Positions 50,314 through 60,864 are shown, counted from the first letter of the stretch. The stretch is DNA of 64,000 nucleotides from JAJPIG01 sp035531675 (GCA_035531675.1 DATKSL010000012.1:1-64000), one strand, 5' to 3'. Notes: a model not told the origin generated them from the sequence alone. A program made the numbers and translations.

Positions 50314-51390
50314 GTGAGATTCTCCGTTTTCATGATTTCGATGGGTGTGGGGCGGAGCTCCGATCGGCAGGTTTACGAGGACGCGCTCGATGACGCGCGC
50401 CGTGCCGAGCGCCTGGGCTTCGAGGCCTTCTGGTTCGCGGAGCATCATTTCAACGGCGACTTCTGCATGTCGCCGTCGCCGAATCTGCTGGTGGCTGCCG
50501 CCGTCCGTGAGACCGAGCGAATCAAACTCGGCGTGGCGGTCAACGTGCTGCCGATGCATCATCCGGTGCGTCTTGCCGAAGAGGGCGCGATGCTCGACCA
50601 GTTGAGCAACGGCCGCTTTATGTGGGGCATCGGCCGGGGCATCGTGGGCCGCGAATTCCTGCCCTTCGGCATCGACTCAACCAACGCCCGCGCGCGCTTC
50701 AATGAGATCCACGACACCGTAATCAATGCCTGGGCGAGCGGACGGATCGAGTGTCATGGACGCTTCTTCGACTTCGACGGCGTCGATCTCCATCCGAACG
50801 TGCTGCAACGGCCGCATCCTCCGGTGTGGGTCGCGGCCCAGAGTCCGGAGTCGGTGGCATGGTGCGCGCGCCATGACTATATCGCGATGCAGGTCGGCGA
50901 GCCGATCGAGCAGACGCGCCGTCACGCGGAGCGTTATCGCCGGGCGGCCGACGAGGCCGGGGTGACGATTCGCGAGGGCGGCATCGTGCCGTTGCGCTAC
51001 TGCTTCGTGGCGGAGAGCGACGAGATCGCGCGCGAGAAGTGCGCGCCCTATCTCCGCGAGTTCTGGCATCACTTTACCCGCATAGCCTCGCCCGGCGGCG
51101 GCATCCCGGATCGCAGCGGCTACGAATACTGGTACGAAGAGGGCGACCTCTCGCGCTACGCGACCGACGATTACGAACTGCTCAATCAGCAGGGAATTAT
51201 CATCTGCGGCTCACCCGAGACCGTGATCGGCCACCTGCAACGGCAGGCGGCGGCGGTCGGTACCGATCGCTTCCTGCTCGATTTCTGGCGCGGCTCGCTC
51301 CAGCGCGAGGATCGGATCAAGTCGTTGGAACTGTTCGGCACAGAAGTGTTGCCCGCGTTACGCGGCGCGCCGATTACGGCCGCTGCCTGA
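50314..51390 (+). CDS. LLM-class flavin-dependent monooxygenase
   Basis: A 358-residue luciferase-like oxidoreductase: RFSVFMISMGVGRSSDRQVY, ERLGFEAFWFAEHHFNGDF, and NGRFMWGIGRGIVGREF are diagnostic. It starts with GTG after TGGAGGCG with spacing about 7. It belongs to a run of genes (LLM, hydrolase, LLM, esterase) with gaps under 60 bp, so one transcript is likely. It would oxidise a ketone, alkane-like or sulfur compound with reduced FMN. Its relation to the larger LLM protein at 47678 is remote, so the two probably act at different steps. Confidence 0.9.
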   Translation: MRFSVFMISMGVGRSSDRQVYEDALDDARRAERLGFEAFWFAEHHFNGDFCMSPSPNLLVAAAVRETERIKLGVAVNVLPMHHPVRLAEEGAMLDQLSNGRFMWGIGRGIVGREFLPFGIDSTNARARFNEIHDTVINAWASGRIECHGRFFDFDGVDLHPNVLQRPHPPVWVAAQSPESVAWCARHDYIAMQVGEPIEQTRRHAERYRRAADEAGVTIREGGIVPLRYCFVAESDEIAREKCAPYLREFWHHFTRIASPGGGIPDRSGYEYWYEEGDLSRYATDDYELLNQQGIIICGSPETVIGHLQRQAAAVGTDRFLLDFWRGSLQREDRIKSLELFGTEVLPALRGAPITAAA

Positions 51391-51422
51391 CGTGCGCGAG
51401 CTGATTCCCGGGAGGAAATTCG

Positions 51423-52337
51423 ATGGCGCCTGAAACCGCAAAAAACAATCCGCAACTCGAGCGCGTGATGAACGAATATCGCGAGCTGGCGCGCACGGCG
51501 CGCGAAGCGAAAAGCCCGGCCGAAGTCCGCGCCGCGCTCGATCAGTACTTCGGCGCCTTTCCCAGCGCCGCAACGGTCAAATGCGAACCGGTGAGCGCCG
51601 GTGGCGTCAAGGCGGAATGGATCTCGGCGACCAACGCGAACCGTGACCGTGTGATCCTCTATGTGCACGGCGGCGGCTACGCCGCGGGCTCGATCGCCTC
51701 GCATCGCGAACTGGTGGCGCGCCTGTCGAAGGCGGCCGAGGCGCGCTGCCTGTCTGTGGACTACCGTTTGGCGCCGGAACATCCGTTCCCGGCGGCGGTT
51801 GAAGACGCCACCGCCGCTTACCGATGGCTACTCGAAAATCAGCACTGCCGGCCCGAGCGAATCGCGATCGCCGGCGACTCGGCGGGCGGCGGGCTCGCCG
51901 TCGCGACGCTGGTTGCGCTGCGCGACGGGCGGACGCCGCTGCCCGCGGCCGCGGCCTGTATCTCGCCGTGGGTCGATCTCGAAGTTACGGGAGGCACCGC
52001 CGACAGCAATGCGGAGCTGGATCCGCTGGTGTCGCGCGAAGTGCTGCAGATGTTCACCCAGATGTACCTCGGCGATCGCGACCCGCGCACGCCGCTGGCC
52101 TCGCCGCTTTACGCGGACCTGCGCGGCCTGCCGCCGATGCTTATCCAGGTCGGTTCGGGAGAGACCCTGCTCGACGACGCGCGGCGGCTCACCGAGCGCG
52201 CCCGCGCCGCGGGTGTCACCGCGGAACTGGAGGTCTGGCCCGACATGCCGCACGTATGGCATTGGTGCGCGCCGGTGCTCGACGACGGCCAGCGAGCGAT
52301 CGAACGTATCGGCGCCTTCGTCCGCCAGCGGACGTGA
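51423..52337 (+). CDS. HSL-type alpha/beta hydrolase (esterase)
   Basis: A 304-residue hormone-sensitive-lipase-family esterase: the oxyanion HGGG is at residues 82-85, the nucleophile is S153 in GDSAGG, the acid is in the EVWPDMPH region and the histidine is in HVWHWCAP. SVDYRLAPEHPFPAAVEDA is fully typical. It would hydrolyse short acyl esters or lactones in the cytosol. It closes the LLM-hydrolase run. A good GGAGGA site is 8 bases before the ATG at 51423. Confidence 0.9.
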   Translation: MAPETAKNNPQLERVMNEYRELARTAREAKSPAEVRAALDQYFGAFPSAATVKCEPVSAGGVKAEWISATNANRDRVILYVHGGGYAAGSIASHRELVARLSKAAEARCLSVDYRLAPEHPFPAAVEDATAAYRWLLENQHCRPERIAIAGDSAGGGLAVATLVALRDGRTPLPAAAACISPWVDLEVTGGTADSNAELDPLVSREVLQMFTQMYLGDRDPRTPLASPLYADLRGLPPMLIQVGSGETLLDDARRLTERARAAGVTAELEVWPDMPHVWHWCAPVLDDGQRAIERIGAFVRQRT

Positions 52338-52458
52338 GCCGACCTCATCGCGCAGCGCCCGCGGACTGACGCAGGTGATGCGCTAGCGGGCCACCTGCGT
52401 CAATCCGCTGACGAGCCATCGTCACTCGCTCGAGGTTGTTAGCGGCGATCGCCGAGTC

Positions 52459-53523
52459 TCAAGCGGTCGCGCGAGCGGCTGAGGGCTGCGATGAATTCAG
52501 CGCGTAGAGCCGCAGCGAGTTGTCGCGCAGGATCTTGCGCTTGCTCTCTTCCGAGAGATCTTCGCGTTCCTTGATAGCGCGGAGATTGTCGGGATACTCG
52601 GCGTCCCAATGCGGAAAATCGGTGGCATAGACCAGGCTGCCGTCGCCGTAGCGGCGCACGACCTCGGCCAGCGAGCCCTCGCCGGCTTCGATCGAGAAGA
52701 ACAGATTGCCGCGCCGGATGTATTCCGCGGGATCGTGGCGGCACTGCGGAGCTTCGACTTGCGCGCGCTTCTCCCACTCCTCGTGCATCCGATCGATCCA
52801 GTAGGGCATCCAGCTGCAACCGGCTTCCATGAAGCCGATGCGCAGGTTCGGAAAGCGCTCGGGCACGCCGCTGAAGACCATGCTGGTCAACTGCATCATC
52901 TGCGCGAAGGCGTGCGACAGGGTGTGGACCTCGATGAACGTGTCGAAGCCGTCGGCGCCGAAATAATGCGGTCCGCGCACGGTCGCGTGCGAGGCCAGCA
53001 TGCAGCCGAGTCGCTCGGCCTCTTGGTAGATCGGCCAGTAGTCGCGATGGCCGAGCGGCTTGCGCAGGCCGACCGCCGGCAGCATCGCGCCGCTCGCGCC
53101 GAGCTCGCCGGTGGCGCGGCGCAACTCCTTAATCGCTTCGCCCACGTCCTGCAGCGGCAGCAACGCGACGCTGGTCAGCCGCGCATCCACCTTATGGTAG
53201 CGATTGAAGAAGAAGTCATTGTAGGCGCGGCACAGCGCGACCGCGAAATCCGGATCGCGAATCCAACCGATACCCAGCCCCTGCGTGGGATAGAGGACCG
53301 CGGTTTCGATCGCGCCCTCGTCCATCATCTCGAGCACTGCCTGGGCGTCGACCTGCCAGCGTCCGAGCGTGCCGCGCACCGAGCGATCCCATCCGTCGCT
53401 CGGGAAATAGGAGCGCGCGCCGCGCGCCGGCCCGTACTCGCGGTAGGCCGGGTCGATGAATTCGGCAAGTTGATCGACCGTTTCGATGAGGTGTCCGTCC
53501 GCATCGATTGCATTCAGGTTCAT
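52459..53523 (-). CDS. amidohydrolase family 2 metal-dependent hydrolase
   Basis: A 354-residue protein of the PF04909 amidohydrolase-related group (ACMSD/gamma-resorcylate decarboxylase type), with a TIM-barrel metal site: DADGH at residues 7-11, a histidine in LASHATVRG, the GFMEAGCSWMPY strand, and Asp in YATDFPHWD. The start at 53523 is set by GGAGGT upstream; the longer frame is unlikely. The family decarboxylates aromatic acids or hydrolyses ring amides, again consistent with aromatic degradation. It is divergent from the LigB-type dioxygenase at 53735. Confidence 0.9.
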   Translation of the reverse strand: MNLNAIDADGHLIETVDQLAEFIDPAYREYGPARGARSYFPSDGWDRSVRGTLGRWQVDAQAVLEMMDEGAIETAVLYPTQGLGIGWIRDPDFAVALCRAYNDFFFNRYHKVDARLTSVALLPLQDVGEAIKELRRATGELGASGAMLPAVGLRKPLGHRDYWPIYQEAERLGCMLASHATVRGPHYFGADGFDTFIEVHTLSHAFAQMMQLTSMVFSGVPERFPNLRIGFMEAGCSWMPYWIDRMHEEWEKRAQVEAPQCRHDPAEYIRRGNLFFSIEAGEGSLAEVVRRYGDGSLVYATDFPHWDAEYPDNLRAIKEREDLSEESKRKILRDNSLRLYALNSSQPSAARATA

Positions 53524-53734
53524 AACAGACCTCCATTGAGCAGCCCGTCCCGGGGGGTCCGATAATCGCGCCACCCCGCACCCGCGCCGCTTCCGAATAT
53601 CGTGGTGCTCGCGAGTTTTGTCACACGGCGGCGCGCACGTCCAGTCGGGGGGCGCGTTTCGCCGTCTCGACCAGCGCGAGCTGATGGCGACGACGATTCG
53701 CCGGTGCGGCGGCCATATTGTAGAATCGCGAGGC

Positions 53735-54532
53735 ATGGATAACCCGCCGATCATCTTCATCAGCCATGGCTCGCCCAGTCTCGTGCTCGAGGATTGCGCG
53801 GCGCGTGACTTCCTGCAGCGCCTGGGCGGCGAACTCGGCACGCCGCGCGCGATCGTTGCGGTTTCGGCGCACTGGGCCAGCGCTGCTCCGGCGGTGACGG
53901 GGGCGGAGCAGCCCGAAACGATTCACGATTTCTTCGGCTTTCCCGATGCGCTCTACCGGCTTCGCTACCCGGCGCCAGGGGCGCCCGAGGTGGCGGCACG
54001 GGTGTGCGAGCTGATGCGCGCGGGCGGCTTCGAATGCGAGATCGATCCGCGCCGCGGCCTCGACCATGGCGCCTGGAGTCCGCTGCTCCTGATGTATCCG
54101 CAAGCGCAGATTCCGGTGGTGCAGCTCGCGATTCAACCGCATCGCGGCGCAGCGCATCACTTCGCGCTGGGGGCGGCGCTGGCAGCGATCCGCGAGCAGG
54201 GGATTCTGATCATGGCGAGCGGCGGCGCGACCCATAATCTCGGCCAGATTCGCGGCCCCGGGAACGGGCCGGCGCCGAAATGGGTAAGCGCGTTTGCCGA
54301 CTGGCTAACCGGGGTGATCGTCGAAGGGCGCAGCGCCGAGCTGGTGAACTATCGGCGCGTCGCGCCGTACGCGGCGGAGAATCATCCGAGTGAAGAACAT
54401 TTCCTGCCGCTGATCGTCGCGGCGGGCGCGGCGGGCGAGGGGGCGCGCGGCCGCTGCCTCCATTCCAGCTACACCTACGGGGTGTTGAGTATGGCGTCGT
54501 ACGCCTTCGATCAGGGGCGCGATGGAAACTGA
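53735..54532 (+). CDS. class III extradiol dioxygenase (4,5-DOPA dioxygenase/LigB type)
   Basis: A 265-residue extradiol ring-cleavage enzyme. Likely iron ligands are H11 (ISHGSPSL) and H46 (VSAHWAS), with conserved GLDHGAWSPL around H111, SGGATHNL around H167 and HPSEEHFLPL near the C-terminus. The family opens catechol rings between or beside the hydroxyls; E. coli YgiD and LigB are relatives. It is divergent from the amidohydrolase at 52459. The start at 53735 has no close Shine-Dalgarno but TATTGTAGAAT near 53717 may be its -10 region. Confidence 0.85.
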   Translation: MDNPPIIFISHGSPSLVLEDCAARDFLQRLGGELGTPRAIVAVSAHWASAAPAVTGAEQPETIHDFFGFPDALYRLRYPAPGAPEVAARVCELMRAGGFECEIDPRRGLDHGAWSPLLLMYPQAQIPVVQLAIQPHRGAAHHFALGAALAAIREQGILIMASGGATHNLGQIRGPGNGPAPKWVSAFADWLTGVIVEGRSAELVNYRRVAPYAAENHPSEEHFLPLIVAAGAAGEGARGRCLHSSYTYGVLSMASYAFDQGRDGN

Positions 54533-54565
54533 GCACGAAGCGTTGGCGGGCGTCAGAAAAAGGAC

Positions 54566-54622
54566 GGCCGGGCTATCGATTAGACGAGGGTTGGGGGATC
54601 CCCGACGTCAAATAGCCCGGCC
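54566..54622. repeat. structured inverted repeat after the dioxygenase gene
   Basis: GGCCGGGCTAT at 54566-54576 and ATAGCCCGGCC at 54612-54622 pair perfectly over 11 bp. The 35 bp between them contains the palindrome GGGGATCCCC, so a second hairpin can nest inside. It lies 34 bp past a stop codon and has no T-run. The 54623-54924 rest of the spacer is AT-richer than the window and has no supported gene; the frame at 54649-54912 is discounted. Confidence 0.65.
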
Positions 54623-54924
54623 TGCTTGGGGACAGGTGCTACTGCTTCTTGGGACGAGAAAGCAGCGCACCGATTAGGTATAGCAATCTTTGTGCCTACG
54701 TGAGAACATTTGAAAATACGGGACATTTTCGATCGGCAAGTTTCTTGAAATGCGAGAAAAATGGGATAGAGCGACCGTTTTCAGCATCTAAGTGGCCGAA
54801 TTGTAACGAGATTCGCATGATGCGAAAGCGTCCTAAACGGTCGATAAGGGCTGGGGGCTGCGATACGACGGGATTGGACGCCCGGGTTGAGACCGGTCGG
54901 GAGCTATGTTAATCGATACAGGCT

Positions 54925-54998
54925 CGGGGCGTGGCGCAGCATGGTAGCGCACCTGCCTTGGGAGCAGGGGGTCGGCCGTTCAAATCGGCTCGCCCCGA
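54925..54998 (+). tRNA. tRNA-Pro (anticodon TGG)
   Basis: A full cloverleaf: acceptor CGGGGCG pairs with CGCCCCG, the D-arm has GCGCAGCATGGTAGCGC, the anticodon loop CTTGGGA carries TGG and the T-arm reads GTTCAAATC. No CCA is encoded. It is first of four tRNA genes within 380 bp. Confidence 0.95.
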
Positions 54999-55002
54999 TT
55001 TC

Positions 55003-55076
55003 GCGCCAGTAGCTCAGGTGGACAGAGCAGCGGCCTTCTAAGCCGCGGGTCAGGGGTTCGAGTCCCTTCTGGCGCG
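55003..55076 (+). tRNA. tRNA-Arg (anticodon TCT)
   Basis: Acceptor GCGCCAG pairs with CTGGCGC. The anticodon stem CGGCC/AGCCG bounds the loop with TCT, and the T-loop is GTTCGAGTC. It begins 4 bp after tRNA-Pro. Confidence 0.95.
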
Positions 55077-55122
55077 CGCTACGACGCTGGTTTGATTCAC
55101 GATGGAAGTGAGACAGAGGACG

Positions 55123-55198
55123 GTGAGTGTAGCTCAGTTGGTAGAGCACCGGGTTGTGGCCTCGGTGGTCGAGGGTTCAAGTCCCTTCACTCACCCCA
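55123..55198 (+). tRNA. tRNA-His (anticodon GTG)
   Basis: Acceptor GTGAGTG pairs with CACTCAC, a G at 55122 can be the -1 nucleotide of tRNA-His opposite C55195, and CCA follows at 55196-55198. The loop TTGTGGC carries GTG; the T-loop is GTTCAAGTC. Confidence 0.95.
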
Positions 55199-55229
55199 AA
55201 ATATCGGCTATCTAAGACCTTTCGCGGGC

Positions 55230-55590
<361 letters not shown>

Positions 55591-55743
55591 CGCTTTTGCA
55601 AAGCGCTGTCAACGCCGGCTGAAAGTTGACCCACGTTGGGGCAGGTCGCCGGAGTAAAACTGATCCATCCAAGAGCTATTCGATCAGGGGAGCGAGAGGG
55701 CGATCTCACCCTCGCCACTCTGTTAGAGTTAGCGTGGCTGCAA

Positions 55744-56400
55744 ATGGATGGACTACGACATCCGGCGCTTTTGCTCGGTTTAATCTTGGGCGTGGTAAGC
55801 CTCTTCTGGCTTCCTTCACGAACTGTTCTGGCGGAGAGCGGATGCATACGCGCAAGGAATCTTGATCCTTCCGCCTTGCAAGGTGATGCGGCCGCAGCTG
55901 AGTGGCGTACCTATCGGAACGCGAAGAACGGGCTGACCTTCCGATATCCACCCACTATGTGGGTCAAAGAGCGCGATCCGGTGTCGTTTCACTTCGATAG
56001 CGTCCCTGATGTGATCGTCGACGTTATGGGTGATCTGCCGAACAACCCCAACATCATCCCGATGCGCTTCATCTGCGCTCAAGGCCCGAAGACGCCCGAA
56101 ATGGCGGCGGCCAAGGCCCGTGCGCTTCTAAAAACTCATCCTCAGGAAAACGCCACCGGCCGTGTGACCGGCGGCGCCATTGGTTCCATGCAGGTCGATG
56201 GCTATGAAGCGATTGTTAGCTGTAGTTGCGGACGGGCGGCGTGTCATTGGAGCGTCCTCACTCTGTCGCCACGCGAATGCGACATTTTTCCGATAGTACC
56301 CGGAGAGTATTCCAACGACGATCTACCGCCTCCGCACGACGGTGAATTTCCATTGTTGTCGATTATCAAAACGGTACATTTCGAATCGGCGACAAAATGA
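55744..56400 (+). CDS. secreted uncharacterised protein
   Basis: A 218-residue protein. A hydrophobic N-terminus (LLLGLILGVVSLFWLPS, cleavage near VLAES) is a signal peptide. The mature part includes WRTYRNAKNGLTFRYPPTMWV, reminiscent of PsbP-like/DUF1795 folds, and four Cys in ICAQ, SCSCG and ACHW. Start 55744 is uncertain; a longer in-frame start at 55636 is possible. GC content and codon use differ a little from nearby genes. It lies inside the possible integrated-element scar next to the integrase. Function unknown. Confidence 0.6.
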   Translation: MDGLRHPALLLGLILGVVSLFWLPSRTVLAESGCIRARNLDPSALQGDAAAAEWRTYRNAKNGLTFRYPPTMWVKERDPVSFHFDSVPDVIVDVMGDLPNNPNIIPMRFICAQGPKTPEMAAAKARALLKTHPQENATGRVTGGAIGSMQVDGYEAIVSCSCGRAACHWSVLTLSPRECDIFPIVPGEYSNDDLPPPHDGEFPLLSIIKTVHFESATK

Positions 56401-56524
56401 GCGATGCGGCGGCGGCGGTTTCGTCGCGAACCTTTACCACCGCCAAGCCGTCCTAGCGTTGTGCGCGATTGATAAGTTTATAGATCATCAACTGCACGGG
56501 ATTCCCTTCGAGCTGACTCAGGGC

Positions 56525-56605
56525 ATGCTTCGCTCCGGCAGCCTGCGCTCAGAATGACGAACCAGCTCCTCGCTTTGTCATTCTGAGCGCAGCGAAGAAT
56601 CCCGA
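56525..56605. repeat. dispersed palindromic intergenic element, copy C
   Basis: GCTTCGCTCCGG ... TGCGCTCAGAATGACGA (56527-56560) is inverted against TTTGTCATTCTGAGCGCAGC (56574-56593) and AAGAATCCCGATC. The core TCATTCTGAGCGCAG is shared with copy A at 15852. It lies in the spacer 56401-56684, in which I see no gene. Confidence 0.8.
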
Positions 56606-56684
56606 TCCTTTCGGAGCGTCCCGACCAGGTTATTGCGGAACACCACACTAGCGTCGCGTCGATCCCAGCCGCTTCGACTCACGC

Positions 56685-57332
56685 TCAGGGCGCGGCGGCG
56701 ACGAACGGCGCCATCGGCCGCACGATTTGTCCGTTGACGATCGGCACGCAGTCGGGCGGGAATTCCTGCACGATCTCAACTCCCGCCTTGAGCAGCCGGG
56801 CGAGGAACGTATCGAGATGCTTCATCGCGCCGGTCGGCAGGTCGTGCAGCACCATCAGCGTCCACGGCCGTAGCTGGAGCTCGCGCCAGGCAGTGTCGGT
56901 CCAACCGTCGGCTTCGGCCCAATCGCGCGGCACGCAATTCCACAGCACGCACGAGTAGCGATTACGGACCAGGTAATCGAGCGCGGCGGGGCTGAGCAAT
57001 CGATGGTCGAGGCGGCCGCCGCCGATCGGCCGAAACCAGCGGTTGGGATGGGCGAGCGGGCCGATCAGCTCCTGGCTCCGGCCGATTTCGAGCTCCGGCG
57101 CATCCGGCTCGGTGCGCATCCCGAGCGGGGTCGAATGGCTGTAAGTATGATTGCCGATCCAGTGGCCATCGGCCCGGGCCCGCTCGGCCAGCGCCCGCCG
57201 GGCGGGATCTGCGAGTTTCTGGCCGAGCACGAAGAAGCAGCTTCGCAATCGATGGCGGCGCAGGACAGCGAGCACCTCGCCGGTGACCTCCGGCTCGGGT
57301 CCATTGTCGAAGGTAAGCGTCAGCTTGTTCAT
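56685..57332 (-). CDS. polysaccharide deacetylase-like protein (NodB fold)
   Basis: A 215-residue NodB-type protein. The metal motif is altered: TFDNGPEP at residues 7-14 has N10 where TFDDGP has the metal-binding Asp; D9 and the histidines H62 and H66 (NHTYSH) remain. This D-to-N variant recurs in a proteobacterial subfamily. It has no signal peptide at the chosen start (57332, after GGAG), so it would be cytosolic, unless a longer frame to 57494 is used. The C-terminus (VLHDLPTGAMKHLDTFL) matches NodB motif 5. Target: N-acetylated sugar or another amide. Confidence 0.85.
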   Translation of the reverse strand: MNKLTLTFDNGPEPEVTGEVLAVLRRHRLRSCFFVLGQKLADPARRALAERARADGHWIGNHTYSHSTPLGMRTEPDAPELEIGRSQELIGPLAHPNRWFRPIGGGRLDHRLLSPAALDYLVRNRYSCVLWNCVPRDWAEADGWTDTAWRELQLRPWTLMVLHDLPTGAMKHLDTFLARLLKAGVEIVQEFPPDCVPIVNGQIVRPMAPFVAAAP

Positions 57333-57533
57333 CGTCGCTCCGCGCGGGGCTTTATCCAGATATATCATGCTATGCTGAGCACGGAACGCGTCTGGGTCAG
57401 AGAGGTTGGCAGCCGGCGCCTGGACTGGTGCGATATGCCCTGAGCCATCCGAAAGGCGTCTGTTGTTGGTTTTTGTTCCTCGATTGATCGCCAAATACTG
57501 GTTTCGTCACTGCAAATTTGCTTAGGTACGTGG

Positions 57534-57788
57534 ATGGAAGAAACGCGCAAAAGCGGCGGCGTGGCCAAAAACACACCCCGCGTGCTCACGGTGCGGGAGC
57601 TGGCCGATTACCTGCGGGTCCATCCGAGTACCGTCTACCGGCTGCTCAGGACGAATCAGTTGCCGGGGTTCCGAATTGGCAGCGACTGGCGCTTCAATGT
57701 CGAGGTTATCGATCAATGGTGCACCAGGGAGGGAGCCAGCACGTCGCGGGGATCGCGGGGTAGACGCAAGCGGGCCAGCAACGAGTAG
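57534..57788 (+). CDS. excisionase-type HTH DNA-binding protein
   Basis: An 84-residue protein whose centre, VLTVRELADYLRVHPSTVYRLLRTNQLPGFRIGSDWRF, is a HTH_17/excisionase (MerR-like) domain. The C-terminus is basic (SRGRRKRAS). It lies 224 bp before the sigma-54 activator on the same strand and is a normal small regulator; its targets may be in that gene or in old mobile DNA. There is no clear Shine-Dalgarno at 57534. Confidence 0.85.
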   Translation: MEETRKSGGVAKNTPRVLTVRELADYLRVHPSTVYRLLRTNQLPGFRIGSDWRFNVEVIDQWCTREGASTSRGSRGRRKRASNE

Positions 57789-58011
57789 GCAATTCAGCCC
57801 GGCCTCCGACCCGTGGTCAAGGCAGTTTTCGCCCTTCGAGCGAAGACGCACCGGTACGTATCTACGACCCGAACCCTCCACCGCATGCGATGCGCACGCA
57901 GGTTCGCCGCCAGCGCGGTGTATTCAGACTTCACGACCTTCAGGTTCACTGCTACCGTTGCGATTGGGATGATTGCAGTGGCGGCGGCGGCCTAGCAGAA
58001 TTATCGGATCG

Positions 58012-59613
<1,602 letters not shown>

Positions 59614-59777
59614 GTTTTCTTGGCACGCCTGCCAACTGGCGCTGCCCGACTTTTGGCGGTCATTGTCCGGGCGGTTTTCGTTTTTTCTGTAAAATCAGCT
59701 ACATAGCCCTTGTTGGGACGACGGTATGGGGTTTGCTTCAGGAATCTCTATCGTTGGCGAGGAGTCGCAAGGGGGCC

Positions 59778-60080
59778 ATGCAGACTTACCTAAAGGAAAA
59801 ACGCAATGTGCGTCGCGTCGCCGGCAGTAGTCGGCGTCCGGGAACCTGTCGTCAAAGCAGTCTCGAGAGTGAGCTGTTGAAGATTGCTTCGGTTCGTTTC
59901 GAGGCGTTTCGCGTTCAGTTCGGGCGCGACCCGTTTCCGGACGAGCCGTTGTTCTTCGACCCGAGCCGGGACCAGCCGGTGGCGCCGGCCTCGGCCGAGA
60001 TGCGGACCCAACTGTTGGCTGCCGCTTCGGCCACCCGGTCGGACCGTGCCTCACTGCTCAAGTATTTCGGGCTCGAGTAG
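59778..60080 (+). CDS. small uncharacterised protein
   Basis: A 100-residue basic protein starting at 59778 after AGGGGG. Residues 30-100 form predicted helices (SLESELLKIASVRFEAFRVQFGRDPFPDEPLFFDP and MRTQLLAAASATRSDRASLLKYFGLE). No family is recognised. A possible promoter is in the AT-rich stretch 59680-59700 (TTTTTTCTGTAAAAT). It comes 165 bp after the sigma-54 activator on the same strand and may be under other control. Confidence 0.5.
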   Translation: MQTYLKEKRNVRRVAGSSRRPGTCRQSSLESELLKIASVRFEAFRVQFGRDPFPDEPLFFDPSRDQPVAPASAEMRTQLLAAASATRSDRASLLKYFGLE

Positions 60081-60228
60081 ACCGATTCTCACGGGTGGGT
60101 AGCTCGATCAGGCCTCCCTACGCTTCTGATCGGGCGCCCGCCTGTGTCTATCGCAATCGCGGAGCCGGTTCTCTCCGAACCAGCTCGCAGCAGCGCGCCT
60201 GCGCGCGCGATTGAGCGTCAGCCGCGCG

Positions 60229-60271
60229 ACTAGCCCGCGTAACTAGCTCGTAACTAGCCCGCGTAACTAGC
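60229..60271. repeat. short tandem repeat across the RidA stop
   Basis: ACTAGCCCGCGTA, ACTAGCTCGTA and ACTAGCCCGCGTA occur head to tail, and a last ACTAGC contains the RidA stop. On the minus strand the repeat supplies several further TAG codons after the true one. It may act as a weak terminator or a stop-codon reserve. Confidence 0.7.
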
Positions 60272-60671
60272 CGTTGACGACCGCCATCAGATCGATTTCG
60301 ACCAGGAAGGCGGCATTCGACAGCCGCGTGACGCCGATCAGCGTGCTCGGCGGCGGCCGATCCTTATCAAAGAAAGCCGGCACCGTCGGATCGGCCAGCA
60401 CCTTCAGAAATTCGTCCACATCGAGCACGAACATCCGCCGGTAGACGACGTCGTCCCAGGTCGCGCCGACCGCCTTGAGCTGGATGTCAAGGTTCTCCAT
60501 CACCTTCAGATATTGCGCGCGGTAGTTGCCGGGCGCGACTGGCGTGTAGTTCTCGTCCGAGGGAGTCTGGCCCGCTACGAACAGCAGCTTGGCCGGACCT
60601 TTGACGGTGACTACGCGGGTGAAGGCCGGATGCTTGAACAGGCCGGGCGGATTGATGAATTCTCTTTCCAT
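60267..60671 (-). CDS. RidA/YjgF family protein
   Basis: A 134-residue trimeric RidA-fold protein (KLLFVAGQTPSDE, QYLKVMENLDIQLKAVGATWDDVVYRRMFVLDVDEF). In RidA, Arg105 of the FPARS motif holds the substrate carboxylate; here the aligned section is RPPPSTLIGVT, so that Arg is replaced. It is thus not a canonical imine deaminase but a member of another Rid subfamily, some of which occur in amine or aromatic catabolism. No ribosome site is strong at the start. It lies beside the second Rieske pair, on the other strand. Confidence 0.88.
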   Translation of the reverse strand: MEREFINPPGLFKHPAFTRVVTVKGPAKLLFVAGQTPSDENYTPVAPGNYRAQYLKVMENLDIQLKAVGATWDDVVYRRMFVLDVDEFLKVLADPTVPAFFDKDRPPPSTLIGVTRLSNAAFLVEIDLMAVVNG

Positions 60672-60864
60672 GGCGGCACCCCCAGCGATTGCGGTTATGA
60701 TTGGCGGCGCATCCGCATCTCTGCGCCGAGCATCGCGCGACTCTAGGCGCAGTCGGCGGTTTTCGTCAAACCGTCAAAGAATTGGCGCTTCGCTAGGGCT
60801 GTGTTATTAAGCGGTGCAGGTGGATTGCGACGCTTGAGCGCGCCGCGCGGTGAGGAAATTTTAA

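Noticed and set aside
54649..54912. 87-residue frame before the tRNA cluster
   Set aside because: Codon use and composition (many Lys, Arg, Cys, Asn) differ from real genes here, with no ribosome site or known domain.
59614..59640. Terminator at TTGGCA-CGCC-TGCCAA after the sigma-54 activator
   Set aside because: A 6 bp stem with no T-run is too weak to call.
59641..59720. Sigma-54 promoter (TGGC-N8-TTGC) upstream of 59778
   Set aside because: TGGCGGTCATTGT has the wrong spacing between the GG and GC elements.
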